Counted from the stretch's first letter, positions 1 to 8,670 are shown. The stretch is DNA of 62,057 nucleotides from Herbinix sp. (GCA_029256105.1 JAQSYO010000021.1:1-62057); one strand, 5' to 3'. The notes: generated from the letters alone by a model not told the origin. Made by a program: numbers and translations.

Positions 1-10
1 CTTTCATTAT

Positions 11-80
11 ATCATGAACAAATAGCATGTTCATGATCTTGTTACTCCAATCGGAATCTTCAAGCAAGCTTGTAGATTCC
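11..80. other. Two strong hairpins in the left-edge intergenic DNA
   Basis: ATCATGAACA (11-20) pairs perfectly with TGTTCATGAT (28-37) over a 7-nt loop. GGAATCT (53-59) pairs with AGATTCC (74-80), with an inner CAAGC-AA-GCTTG stem. The decamer CTTTCATTAT occurs at 1-10 and again at 91-100, so the pair of hairpins lies between direct repeats. There is no T-run directly after either stem. It may be the 3' tail of a gene left of the window or an intergenic repeat. Confidence 0.5.
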
Positions 81-198
81 TCATTCCGCTTTCATTATAA
101 TGTAATATTGCTATTATACTGCCTAATATGGTATCATAAAATATATTTGATATTTTAAAATATAGATTAATAAAAAATATATTTCTATGGAGGCTTTT

Positions 199-699
199 AT
201 GAAACTTAAATATATATCATGGTTTCCAGCGGTATTAATCATGGGAATGATATTCTTATTTTCTTCGAAACCTGCTGCCGCATCTGATGAGAGCAGTTTA
301 GTAATTGCCAATACGATCTTAAATGTATATGAAAATGTATCAGATACTCAATATGAAATCGAGTTGAGAACTGAAAAATTAAACGTCATTGATCATGTTG
401 TAAGGAAAAGTGCACATTTTACAGAATATGCACTTCTAGCTTGTGCAATTGCCTTTCACTTTTTTGTGTGGAAGCGTAAGAGAATCTGGTGGTTACTTGC
501 ACCGATAATATTCGCTGGTCTTTATGCCGCTACAGATGAATTTCATCAAACAATGGTACAGGGAAGAAGCGGACAAATAAGAGATGTATTATTGGATACA
601 GCAGGAGCAGTCACAGGTATCTTTTTACTCTGGCTTATTAGAGCAATCATTGCTAAAAGAAAGATGAAACGAGAAAAAGTAGCTACATCACCGCAATAA
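199..699 (+). CDS. VanZ family membrane protein
   Basis: A 166-residue integral membrane protein of the VanZ-like family. Some members contribute low-level teicoplanin resistance, but most have no known role. An N-terminal membrane segment covers residues 6-22, with further hydrophobic segments near 68-85, 95-110 and 128-150. The family signatures are visible: an IDHVVRKSAHFTEYALL block (usual form DKxxHxxxYxxL) and DEFHQ followed by GRSGQIRDVLLDTAG. The ATG at 199 is chosen because GGAGG at 189-193 lies 5 nt ahead; an in-frame ATG at 187 overlaps that site. The stop overlaps the end of the convergent DUF4250 gene by 17 nt. The family call is firm; the substrate and role are not inferable. 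Confidence 0.88.
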   Translation: MKLKYISWFPAVLIMGMIFLFSSKPAAASDESSLVIANTILNVYENVSDTQYEIELRTEKLNVIDHVVRKSAHFTEYALLACAIAFHFFVWKRKRIWWLLAPIIFAGLYAATDEFHQTMVQGRSGQIRDVLLDTAGAVTGIFLLWLIRAIIAKRKMKREKVATSPQ

Positions 700-868
700 A
701 ACGATTCAATTCACTAACATACGTGTAATCAATCGAAGATAAAGTGGCTTCTACTTGGTCACGGTCAAGCTCTAAATTTTGACATAAACCATCTAAATCG
801 CGATTCTCATCGCGTAATTTGGTGTTGATATAGCTTAATAATATATATGGATCCTTAGGGATTTTCAT
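683..868 (-). CDS. DUF4250 domain-containing small protein
   Basis: A 61-residue soluble protein beginning MKIPKDPYILLSYINTKLRD, the hallmark of the DUF4250 family of short proteins in Clostridia. The second half looks like a helix-turn-helix-sized helical unit (LCQNLELDRDQVEATL), but no function is established. A GGAGG lies upstream on the minus strand (about 875-879). It converges on the VanZ gene and is divergent from rarA. The call rests on length, the N-terminal motif and the ribosome site. Confidence 0.85.
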   Translation of the reverse strand: MKIPKDPYILLSYINTKLRDENRDLDGLCQNLELDRDQVEATLSSIDYTYVSELNRFIAVM

Positions 869-974
869 AATTTGCCTCCAAGTTCTGAGAATAACTTCGT
901 ATAATGCGTTCTTACCCTATTTATTATGCACATTATAGGTAAGATTTCAAGACTTTACCTAAGAAATTCTTCTT

Positions 975-1125
975 AAGTAGCTGTAGCTGCTTTAGTAACT
1001 TCAACTGCTTAAAGTAGCTGTAGCTGTTTTAGTAACTTCAACTGCTTAAAGTAGCTGTAGCTGTTTTAAGTTGTTTAGCTACTTTTAAGTAGTTTAGTTA
1101 TTTAAAGTTGTTTAGCTACTTCACG
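975..1125. repeat. 37-bp tandem repeat with degenerate tail, upstream of rarA
   Basis: Units start at 975, 1012 and 1049 with a 37-bp period. The unit carries AGTAGCTGTAGCTG, then TTTAGTAACTTCAACTGCTT. The third copy decays into shorter AGTTGTTTAGCTACTTTTA-type repeats up to about 1125. It fills the divergent gap between the DUF4250 gene and rarA, including the rarA 5' leader. AGTAGCT and AGCTACT segments are complementary, so a transcript could fold. No ORF is present. Confidence 0.85.
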
Positions 1126-1188
1126 TTATTTAGTGGGAGGAAGATGAGTTTACCATAAATGAAAAACATCACCAAGGAGGTGTTTACT

Positions 1189-2526
1189 GTGGATTTATTT
1201 GATTATATGAGAGATAGCAATATGAAGAAGGAAGCACCTTTAGCTTCTAGGCTTCGTCCATCTACTTTAGAGGAAGTTGTGGGACAGAGCCATATCATTG
1301 GGAAGGATAAACTGCTTTACCGCGCAATTAAGGCAGATAAAATAAGTTCCATTATCTTCTATGGACCGCCGGGAACCGGCAAAACGACCCTTGCAAAGGT
1401 TATTGCAAATACAACAAGTTCCATCTTCACTCAGATTAACGCAACAGCCTCTGGAAAAAAGGATATGGAAGCTGTCGTGGTAGAAGCAAAGAATAATCTG
1501 GCAGGGTATGGAAAGCGAACGATATTATTTATTGATGAAATTCATCGTTTTAATAAAGGGCAGCAGGATTATTTACTACCGTTTGTAGAGGATGGCACAG
1601 TTATTCTGATTGGTGCAACAACAGAAAATCCATATTTCGAAGTGAATTCTGCGTTATTGTCACGCTCGATTATATTTGAGTTAAAGCCACTCGATAAAGA
1701 GGATATTAAAATATTATTAAATAGAGCGGTTTGTGACCGTGAAAAAGGACTTGGAGTTTACAATGCTGTAATGGAGGAGGATGCATTAGAATTCCTCGCT
1801 GATATTGCGAATGGAGATGCCAGAGCAGCTTTAAATGCAGTGGAAATTGGTGTTCTTACCACAGAAAGGTCAGAGGATGGAGTAATTCACATTACACTTT
1901 CAGTGGCATCCGAATGTATCCAGAAAAGAGTCTTAAAATATGATAAAGATGGGGATAACCATTATGATACAATATCAGCTTTCATCAAGAGTATGAGAGG
2001 GTCTGATCCGGATGCAGCTATTTATTATCTTGCACGAATGTTGTATGCCGGTGAGGAAGTTGCATTTGTCGCTAGAAGGATTATGATTTGTGCTTCAGAG
2101 GACGTATCCAATGCTGATCCTAATGCACTGGTAGTTGCGACCTCAGCAGCCTTAGCGGTGGAGAGACTAGGAATGCCGGAGGCACAGATTGTTCTGGCAC
2201 AGGCGGCAGCATATATAGCCTGCGCGCCGAAAAGCAATTCCGCTGTGTGTGCGATTGGGGAAGCAATGAAGGTCGTGGAGAATGAGAAGACAGCAACAAT
2301 TCCTGCCTATTTGATGGATGCTCATTACAAAGGAGCAGCAAAATTAGGGCATGGTCTAGGCTATCAATATGCTCATAACTTTGAGAACCATTATGTGGAG
2401 CAGCAATACTTACCGGATGAAATCAAGGATAGAGTATTTTATGTTCCGTCGGATAATGGATATGAAGTTAACATCCAAGAATACTTCAAAAAGATTAAAG
2501 GCGGTTTTCCGGGTCAGAACCATTAG
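1189..2526 (+). CDS. rarA: Replication-associated recombination protein A (AAA+ ATPase)
   Basis: RarA/MgsA, a cytoplasmic AAA+ ATPase of the clamp-loader clade that acts at stalled replication forks. Visible motifs: Walker A GPPGTGKT (about 59-66), Walker B ILFIDEIH (112-119), and a sensor-1 region IGATTENPYFEVNSALLSR. The C-terminal MgsA/tetramerisation part contains the family's DAAIYYLARML and SNSAVCAIGEA blocks. Length (445 aa) is normal. The GTG at 1189 is chosen because AAGGAGG at 1174-1180 lies 8 nt ahead and the product then begins MDLFDYMR, typical of Firmicute orthologues. The in-frame ATG at 1159 is not well spaced from a ribosome site. Confidence 0.93.
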   Translation: MDLFDYMRDSNMKKEAPLASRLRPSTLEEVVGQSHIIGKDKLLYRAIKADKISSIIFYGPPGTGKTTLAKVIANTTSSIFTQINATASGKKDMEAVVVEAKNNLAGYGKRTILFIDEIHRFNKGQQDYLLPFVEDGTVILIGATTENPYFEVNSALLSRSIIFELKPLDKEDIKILLNRAVCDREKGLGVYNAVMEEDALEFLADIANGDARAALNAVEIGVLTTERSEDGVIHITLSVASECIQKRVLKYDKDGDNHYDTISAFIKSMRGSDPDAAIYYLARMLYAGEEVAFVARRIMICASEDVSNADPNALVVATSAALAVERLGMPEAQIVLAQAAAYIACAPKSNSAVCAIGEAMKVVENEKTATIPAYLMDAHYKGAAKLGHGLGYQYAHNFENHYVEQQYLPDEIKDRVFYVPSDNGYEVNIQEYFKKIKGGFPGQNH

Positions 2527-2755
2527 CAGTGGTTGTATTATCGTTAGTTTTTGGCTTGTCATTTTTATGAATGTATTTGTATAGGGTAATAAATAAATAT
2601 ATCATAATTGGAATTACTACAGTACTAAAAACACTGGCTAAAAATAATCCGGGAAATTGTTCCGTAGCAAAGAATGCAGAAATCAATGAGATTAGGTACA
2701 TGGAAAGTATTAATCCTACACCGATTAATGCAGCGGTACGTTTCACTTTATTCAT
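2495..2755 (-). CDS. Small membrane protein, unknown function
   Basis: An 86-residue protein with two hydrophobic segments (about residues 8-29 and 36-60) and a polar Lys/Asn/Thr-rich C-terminal tail from about 65. No enzymatic motif is seen. An AAAGGA ribosome site lies about 8 nt ahead of the ATG on the minus strand. It overlaps the last 32 nt of rarA tail-to-tail. Its position downstream of the minus-strand radical-SAM gene would allow read-through, but a 130-nt gap separates them. I do not recognise a named family. Confidence 0.65.
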   Translation of the reverse strand: MNKVKRTAALIGVGLILSMYLISLISAFFATEQFPGLFLASVFSTVVIPIMIYLFITLYKYIHKNDKPKTNDNTTTANGSDPENRL

Positions 2756-2885
2756 AATATAAATCCTTTCGTAGTTTAATTATTTATTATTATTTCATTA
2801 TATAGAAGATTGCTTTAAAATGCAAGAAACAGGAAGGAAGGTACAAGAAATTGTTGTAGGAATATAATATATTTAAGAGATACCT

Positions 2886-4121
2886 TCATTTTTCTTTGCT
2901 AGAAGAGTCTTCCGTAAACATCTGATGAAGCAATTCAGGATGGGATAATATATCGCCACCTTCGTACTTCCCATTGCAAGTGATAAAGTAGGTACTTTTC
3001 TTTAATACTACCCCTATCCTACGCAGGGTTTGATGAGTAACTTTTCCATATCTTCTGGCTCTTATAATCTTCTGAGCAAAAGTGAGACCAATACCAGGGA
3101 TACGTAACAATTGCTCATAATCAGCGGTATTGACTTCTACCGGAAACAGATGGATATTGCGGAGTGCCCAGCCCATCTTAGGATCCATTGATTCTGTTAA
3201 GTTCGGAACCTTGTCTGGAGTAATCTCCTCAGGCGTGAAACCATAAAGCTGAAGAAGACGATCTGCCTGATATAATCGCTTCGTTCTCCACAAAGGGGTT
3301 GAAGTGAAAGGTAATTCATAACCCTTCGCTTCCTGTACATATTGAAATGCGGTATAATAGACTCGACTCAGGTTGTACTTCTTATATAAGGCTTTCGATA
3401 AATTCATAATTGTACGGTCGGTTTCCTCCGTGCTACCTGCCATTAGCTGGGTAGTTTGGGATTTCGCAAGGATTGGATTGCCATTACTTTTATATTGTTT
3501 GGCATTTCGAACTAAATTACTTATGTGCTGCATAGGTACTAATATATTCTCTTTATTTTTCTGCTTTGCAACTCTCTCATAGCCAGCATTTTGTGCCACT
3601 TCAATATTAACGCTTAACCGGTTTGCATACTGACCTGCCTTTTCTATTAAATGTGGATCCGTGCCTGGCATAATCTTTGCATGAATATATCCATTATAAA
3701 ATAGTTCCTTACGGAGAATGCGAAGTGTCTCAATGATGATCTCTTCTGTATAATTTGCATTTTGATAAATAGCAGAGGTAATAAATATGCCATGACCATT
3801 ATCCTTTGCTTGCTGTAATGCAATTTCGGCTAATTCACTTGGGGTGTTGCAATATCTCTGATCCGTATCACGGCTTGCTCTACACCCACAATAGGCACAA
3901 TTGAAGATACATTTATTTGAAAGAAAAATCTTCGGAACCTTAGGAGGTGCTTGCGCTGCGTGAATGTCCTGGAACATGGAGGGATCTGGTATGCTCTCGT
4001 CTTCCGATTGCGTAGTTCCATAAGAAAGCTGCGGATCGGCAACATCAAAACGAGCATCCTCCTGCATCAGTAATATTTTATTTTCTAGGGTTAGTGTGTG
4101 ATCATGATTGATATGTATCAT
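2886..4121 (-). CDS. Putative DNA modification/repair radical SAM protein
   Basis: A 411-residue radical SAM protein of the type usually annotated as a putative DNA modification/repair protein. The cluster-binding motif is C71-x3-C75-x2-C78, inside CIFNCAYCGC, ahead of a TIM-barrel-sized region. The C-terminal third has a helix-hairpin-helix-like IPGIGLTFAQKIIRARRYG (about 335-355), consistent with DNA contact. In the related family the gene usually sits beside a small UDG-like partner; no such partner is visible here. The ATG at 4121 has AAGGAG 7-8 nt ahead on the minus strand. The fold is sure; the reaction is unknown. Confidence 0.85.
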   Translation of the reverse strand: MIHINHDHTLTLENKILLMQEDARFDVADPQLSYGTTQSEDESIPDPSMFQDIHAAQAPPKVPKIFLSNKCIFNCAYCGCRASRDTDQRYCNTPSELAEIALQQAKDNGHGIFITSAIYQNANYTEEIIIETLRILRKELFYNGYIHAKIMPGTDPHLIEKAGQYANRLSVNIEVAQNAGYERVAKQKNKENILVPMQHISNLVRNAKQYKSNGNPILAKSQTTQLMAGSTEETDRTIMNLSKALYKKYNLSRVYYTAFQYVQEAKGYELPFTSTPLWRTKRLYQADRLLQLYGFTPEEITPDKVPNLTESMDPKMGWALRNIHLFPVEVNTADYEQLLRIPGIGLTFAQKIIRARRYGKVTHQTLRRIGVVLKKSTYFITCNGKYEGGDILSHPELLHQMFTEDSSSKEK

Positions 4122-4377
4122 AATAACATCTCCTTATTTGTTGTAACATTAACATATGGGTTGAATAACGAAGAGCTTCCCATTCGAATTACAAGATTAT
4201 TATATCATCGGGTAAAATTAATGTCAAACATATGTTCGAATATTCTTAAGAGGAAGAACTATAAAAGATAATAAAAAAGAAGATAAAAAGACAAAAAAGA
4301 CTATAAATAAACTAAAAAAGAGCCTTAAAAGATGCGTTGATATATTGCTTTTATTAAAATAAGATGGGGGGTTGATT

Positions 4378-5040
4378 ATGCAAGCAATGATGGAAACTAT
4401 TTTTGACAGTATTTATTTAGTATTTGTCATTACCATCGGTATTCGGATGATGAAAAATGCGATGGGAAATAAGGAAAGGAAACTTCTTGGTATTATGGCA
4501 GTGGTATTAGGAGGTGGCGATGCATTTCATTTACTACCAAGAATGGCTGCCTTATGGGTGATGAATACGGATTCGCTAATTGCAGTATTAGGAATTGGAA
4601 AATTAATCACCTCAATTACAATGACAATTTTTTATTTATTATTATTCCAGATTTATTTGTTAAGGTACGCCGTAAATGATAGTAAAATTTTATCCCTTTC
4701 GTTATATTCGCTGGCGGCCGTACGAATATTTTTATGCTTATTACCACAAAACGACTGGCTTAGTGCAGATGCACCTGTTACCTGGGGAATTTATCGAAAT
4801 ATTCCATTTGTGATTATGGGAATAATTATAATTGTTTTGTTCTACAGAAAAGCCAAAGAAAAGATGGACCATCAATTTAAATACATGTGGTTAGCTATAG
4901 TTCTTAGCTTTGGTTTATATATTCCAGTTGTATTATGGGTTGATCAGGTTCCCATGCTGGGAATGTTAATGATTCCAAAAACCTGTGCATATGTTTGGAT
5001 TGTTTTGATGGGATATCGGGGATATAATAAAAACAATTAG
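4378..5040 (+). CDS. Multi-pass membrane protein, unknown function
   Basis: A 220-residue, very hydrophobic protein with about seven predicted membrane spans (near 8-22, 35-50, 65-95, 103-117, 130-150, 163-180, 190-210). The layout resembles small 7TM sensor-like proteins. No catalytic or transporter signature is seen. The ATG at 4378 is preferred over an in-frame TTG at 4372 because GGGGGG at 4366-4371 is then spaced 6 nt. It stands alone, followed 53 nt later by the SDR gene, with which it may be co-transcribed. The 4122-4377 stretch ahead is A-rich with AAAAAAGA-like runs and shows nothing else. Confidence 0.7.
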   Translation: MQAMMETIFDSIYLVFVITIGIRMMKNAMGNKERKLLGIMAVVLGGGDAFHLLPRMAALWVMNTDSLIAVLGIGKLITSITMTIFYLLLFQIYLLRYAVNDSKILSLSLYSLAAVRIFLCLLPQNDWLSADAPVTWGIYRNIPFVIMGIIIIVLFYRKAKEKMDHQFKYMWLAIVLSFGLYIPVVLWVDQVPMLGMLMIPKTCAYVWIVLMGYRGYNKNN

Positions 5041-5093
5041 ATAATAAAGTTTTGATTTCATAATATTTTTAAGGACTAAAAGGAGAACAGGAC

Positions 5094-5798
5094 ATGAATA
5101 AAACTATATTAATCACTGGCGCATCTAGAGGGCTTGGTTTATGTTTTACAAGAAAATATCTTGAAGACGGAGAGACTGTATTTGCAGGAGTAAGGGACAC
5201 CTCCAATCCAATATTAAGGATGTTGCTAGAAGAATATCCGGATACACTGATACCAGTGACACTTGAAGTTACAGATTCAAACTCAGTACATGAGGCTACC
5301 TTCCTTATTGGAAAATATACAAAAAGCCTTGATATTGTTATAAATAATGCAGCAATTCATAACTCTACTTCCTTTGAAATTCTTGAAAACGCAAATATTG
5401 ATGACTGTCTACCGGTATATAATGTAAATAGTTTAGGCCCATTAAGAGTTGTAAAAGAGTTTATACCCTTCCTTAGAAATAGTTCTTTAGCTAAGATTAT
5501 TAATATCTCTTCAGAGAGTGGAAGTATTGGTGCTTGCGAAAGAGAGAAGGAATTTGATTATTGTATGTCGAAGGCAGCACTTAATATGGGCACAAAGCTA
5601 CTTGCCAATTATCTGAGGAAGGATAAGATTGTTGTACTTACTGTCCATCCGGGTTGGATGAGGACGGACATGGGTGGGAGTAGGGCTCATCTAGACCCTT
5701 ATGAGGCAGCTTGTCAGTTGGTTGAGTTGTTTAAAAATATAAATAGTACTGATACTCCTATATTTATTGATAATAAAGGGGATGCCTTTATGTGGTAA
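5094..5798 (+). CDS. Short-chain dehydrogenase/reductase (SDR)
   Basis: A 234-residue classical SDR, a cytoplasmic NAD(P)-dependent oxidoreductase of unknown substrate. The cofactor-binding TGASRGLG is at residues 8-15, the NNAA motif near 82-85, the catalytic serine in NISSESGS and the catalytic Tyr-Lys pair in YCMSK. A HPGW stretch follows, as in many SDRs. AAAGGAG lies 8-9 nt before the ATG. A hairpin terminator follows at 5833. SDR membership is secure; specificity cannot be read. Confidence 0.9.
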   Translation: MNKTILITGASRGLGLCFTRKYLEDGETVFAGVRDTSNPILRMLLEEYPDTLIPVTLEVTDSNSVHEATFLIGKYTKSLDIVINNAAIHNSTSFEILENANIDDCLPVYNVNSLGPLRVVKEFIPFLRNSSLAKIINISSESGSIGACEREKEFDYCMSKAALNMGTKLLANYLRKDKIVVLTVHPGWMRTDMGGSRAHLDPYEAACQLVELFKNINSTDTPIFIDNKGDAFMW

Positions 5799-5832
5799 TT
5801 TATAATTTGTTATGATGTTGATTTATGTGAAT

Positions 5833-5861
5833 GGCCTGTTTCAATTGGAACAGGTCTTTTT
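5833..5861 (+). terminator. Intrinsic terminator after the SDR gene
   Basis: GGCCTGTT pairs with AACAGGTC around an 8-nt loop and is followed by TTTTT. It ends the SDR transcript before the MFS promoter. Confidence 0.75.
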
Positions 5862-5915
5862 ATGTTGAAATTGTCAGGAAATTTTGAAATTATGTTTCGT
5901 ATATATAAAACAATT

Positions 5916-5981
5916 TGTTCGAAAACCATCTAACAAAACAATTGACATAAATAGAACGACATGTTAGAATTTCATCTAACA
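5916..5981 (+). promoter_or_regulatory. Promoter with twin palindromic operators for the MFS/ArsR operon
   Basis: TTGACA at 5942-5947 and TAGAAT at 5965-5970 are separated by 17 nt. TGTTAGA-N6-TCTAACA (5962-5981) covers the -10 element. A second copy with one mismatch, TGTTCGA-N6-TCTAACA (5916-5935), lies upstream of the -35. Centre-to-centre spacing is 46 nt. The natural ligand protein is the ArsR-like regulator encoded second in the operon. The sequence match is direct; binding is inference. Confidence 0.75.
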
Positions 5982-6011
5982 AGAAAAATATGTTTATTGA
6001 GGAGTTAAGCG

Positions 6012-7292
6012 ATGGGAGATCACAAGATTGGTTACAAAGATATATTCAAGCAGAAGGAGTATATGAAAACGGTTATTGCAGACATCATTAACAGATTTGG
6101 TGACTCAATTGATAGTATTGCATTTACTTGGCTGGTATATCAGGTTACACAGAGTGCAGCCTGGTCTGCAATCATATTTGGTGTAAATCGAATACCGACT
6201 ATTTTTTTACAGCCATTTGCAGGAGCCGCCATCGAAGGAAAAAACAAGAAACATATTATGGTTGCCACTGATATCATCCGCGGAATAAGTGTTGGTTTCG
6301 TTGCAACGGCACTAATTATGGGATTTCTTAATCAATGGATACTATTAGCAGGAACAGTTGTAATATCGTGTGCAGAAGCCTTCAGAAGGCCTGCTTCAAC
6401 AGCAATGCTTCCAAAGCTTCTAGATAAAAAGTATTATGAGTTCGGATTATCGTTAAGTACAAGTGCCTGCAGTATAACAGAGCTTATTGGCCTTGGTGTT
6501 GCCGGTATTATTATTGCTGTATCTTCCGTATCAATAGCCATTTATATTGATATGGCAACGTTCTTCGTATCGGGCTTCATTATTCTTTCTTTAAAAGTCA
6601 AGGAAGAAAAGTTGACAAAAGGTAAAATTAATGCTAAGGAATATATAGACAGTTTGAAAGGTGGTTTTTCCTACCTTAAAGAAAAGGCAGTATTACGTTA
6701 TTTTGTTTTATTAGCGGTGTTTCTAAATGGAGTTCTTGTTCCCCTTAACAGTCTTCAGGCACCACTGGTCAGAGAGGTTTTAGGAGCAGGAGAAATAATG
6801 CTTTCGGTGCTGCAAATATCAATAACACTGGGAATGATAATTGGCGCAACCGTCTATCCATATATCAGTAGAAAATTAAGCAGACATGCGATTGCGAGCT
6901 TGGGTGGGTATTCGATTGCTGTGTATTACTTTACCTTTGTATTTGCTGGTAACTATGTTGATTCAGTATTAATCTTATATATAATTATATCCGTGGTCTC
7001 ATTTGCGGTTGGGATAGCTGTTTCACTATTTAGTAGCTTATGCAGTGTGGAATTTGTTAAAAATATTGAAAGCGCATATATGGCAAGAGTCTCAGCAATA
7101 TTTGGTGCAACCTGTGTAGCAGCAATTCCGGTAGTTTCGCTTATTGTAAGTGCTCTTGCAGGAGTTGTATCAACGATTGTATTATTTTTTGTAGCGGGTG
7201 TACTTGATGTCATTATCTGCATCAGTTTATGTAATAAGAAGAGATTTCGTACTATGAAGGAAGACAAGATGGAGGGATTATTAGATGGGTAG
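6012..7292 (+). CDS. MFS transporter
   Basis: A 426-residue major facilitator superfamily permease with about 12 membrane spans and charged cytoplasmic loops (GAAIEGKNKKHIMVATDIIRG in the loop 2-3 position). It resembles the drug/macrolide-efflux branch of MFS proteins encoded with ArsR-type repressors in Firmicutes; the substrate is unknown. GAGGAG lies ahead of the ATG at 6012. The gene starts just downstream of a promoter flanked by two palindromic operators. The last 8 nt overlap the start of the regulator gene, so the two are translationally coupled. Confidence 0.85.
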   Translation: MGDHKIGYKDIFKQKEYMKTVIADIINRFGDSIDSIAFTWLVYQVTQSAAWSAIIFGVNRIPTIFLQPFAGAAIEGKNKKHIMVATDIIRGISVGFVATALIMGFLNQWILLAGTVVISCAEAFRRPASTAMLPKLLDKKYYEFGLSLSTSACSITELIGLGVAGIIIAVSSVSIAIYIDMATFFVSGFIILSLKVKEEKLTKGKINAKEYIDSLKGGFSYLKEKAVLRYFVLLAVFLNGVLVPLNSLQAPLVREVLGAGEIMLSVLQISITLGMIIGATVYPYISRKLSRHAIASLGGYSIAVYYFTFVFAGNYVDSVLILYIIISVVSFAVGIAVSLFSSLCSVEFVKNIESAYMARVSAIFGATCVAAIPVVSLIVSALAGVVSTIVLFFVAGVLDVIICISLCNKKRFRTMKEDKMEGLLDG

Positions 7293-8391
7293 GAAAATAG
7301 AGATAGCGCAACATGTTAATTTGCTGGATGAAGCCTTTTTGCTGTTATATTATTGGATTAATAAAGATAGTATGGAAGAAAACAGGGCGAAATATGCAGA
7401 TAATTATCAATTGAATATAGAAAGTTACAATAAAAGATTTGATACTATAATCGAAATATATAATTATGTAAAAGATAATCTAAAGGCGAAAAAAGATATA
7501 ATTGAATACTACTTTAAAGAGCGTAATACGGATTATTCTACCTATTGCGCACTAGCCGTCCTTTGGGATTACCATAATTACGATAATAATCTGCAATCCT
7601 ATGGCGAGCGCTTCAATACAATTACAAATGAGCAGAAAATAAAAGAGTATGCTAAGATAATTAACATGGAAGAGGCGATGAATACTTCGGGGGACGAGTT
7701 AAGAACAATATCGGATTTGATTGCATTCATTGAAGCGTCTCCTTATGAAAAAGAAGCGAAATGGGAAGCTATTAAAATATATAATAATCAAGAAATATAC
7801 TATAAGGAAGCTCTCAGTATCCTGACGGAAGTAATGGAGCTTATTAATCGTAAGTACAGCCAGGAGATTTCTGAAATAGAACAGGAATTCTATGAATACT
7901 GGAAGGAATATCAAAAAGCTGACGATGTAATAAATACGATTAATGAGAAAATAAATGTATCCTGGAGTTATAGTGAAAAAGGATCAATTGTAGTACCACT
8001 AATATTTTTTCCCTTTAGCGTCACCATATCGATTGATGAAGTGGAAAGCCGGAGTAGTGATGTTATTCGAATAAGTGTTATGTTGGATAATCGTTTTATT
8101 TTGGTTGGGAACAAGCTAAAAAAAGAAGATGTCGTTAATATTGGTAAACTTTTATGTGATAAAAGTAAGGTTGATATTCTGGAATATGTGAGTAAAAAGC
8201 CGGGTTATGGGAAAGAAATTGCAAAGGAGCTTAATTTATCTACAGCAACAATTTCGTATCACGTAAATGCGTTACTTAAGATCGGATTTTTAAAAGCTGA
8301 GGTAAATGCAAATAAAGTATATTACAGTATGGATAAGGAACGGATTTCCTCCTATCTTGAAAATGTACGGGATTATTTTATTGAATTATAA
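7285..8391 (+). CDS. ArsR-like winged-helix regulator with long N-terminal domain
   Basis: A 368-residue protein whose last ~90 residues form an ArsR-type winged helix: KVDILEYVSKKPGYGKEIAKEL then a recognition helix STATISYHVNALLKIGF. The first ~280 residues are Lys/Glu/Tyr-rich and helical with no recognised domain, and are much longer than the usual ~100-residue ArsR. No ArsR metal-site cysteine motif is seen, so the extension may sense the transporter's substrate. The start overlaps the MFS stop by 8 nt, with GGAGGG at 7270-7275. It is likely an autorepressor through the palindromes at 5916-5981. Confidence 0.8.
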   Translation: MGRKIEIAQHVNLLDEAFLLLYYWINKDSMEENRAKYADNYQLNIESYNKRFDTIIEIYNYVKDNLKAKKDIIEYYFKERNTDYSTYCALAVLWDYHNYDNNLQSYGERFNTITNEQKIKEYAKIINMEEAMNTSGDELRTISDLIAFIEASPYEKEAKWEAIKIYNNQEIYYKEALSILTEVMELINRKYSQEISEIEQEFYEYWKEYQKADDVINTINEKINVSWSYSEKGSIVVPLIFFPFSVTISIDEVESRSSDVIRISVMLDNRFILVGNKLKKEDVVNIGKLLCDKSKVDILEYVSKKPGYGKEIAKELNLSTATISYHVNALLKIGFLKAEVNANKVYYSMDKERISSYLENVRDYFIEL

Positions 8392-8560
8392 ATCTGTTAG
8401 ATTCTGTTATCCCATAAAATTAAGCATATAGGGCTATTTTATATTAACCGATTAGGTTTGCGAAACGCCTTATTTGCATATATAAAATATATGCTTGCCG
8501 CGTTATACTCCTATAATCTGCAATAAATTAAGCTGCCAAAAATGTATGTGAATTTTTGTT

Positions 8561-8631
8561 GAATACAATAATATAAATGTTGAATACAATACTATAAATG
8601 AATCAGAAAACGGAATACAATAATAGAAATG
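8561..8631. repeat. Three direct repeats upstream of the glyQS promoter
   Basis: GAATACAATAATATAAATG and two close variants start at 8561, 8582 and 8613. All three lie within 80 nt upstream of the T-box promoter. They contain no ORF and could be a protein-binding array or local duplication. Confidence 0.6.
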
Positions 8632-8635
8632 TAAC

Positions 8636-8664
8636 TTGACTTTCCATATATCTAGTGTTAAAAT
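8636..8664 (+). promoter_or_regulatory. Sigma-A-type promoter of the glyQS T-box leader
   Basis: TTGACT at 8636-8641 and TAAAAT at 8659-8664 with a 17-nt spacer. Transcription would start near 8671, just ahead of the T-box stem I. Confidence 0.7.
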
Positions 8665-8670
8665 TTGAAA

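Noticed and set aside
975..1125. Regular repeats considered as a CRISPR array
   Set aside because: The copies are contiguous with no unique spacers, and no cas genes are present. The same applies to the 18-, 27- and 28-bp arrays.
1144..1158. Four-codon frame (MSLP) with GGGAGG just before rarA
   Set aside because: Too short to support as a gene; the real rarA start is well explained by AAGGAGG and GTG at 1189.
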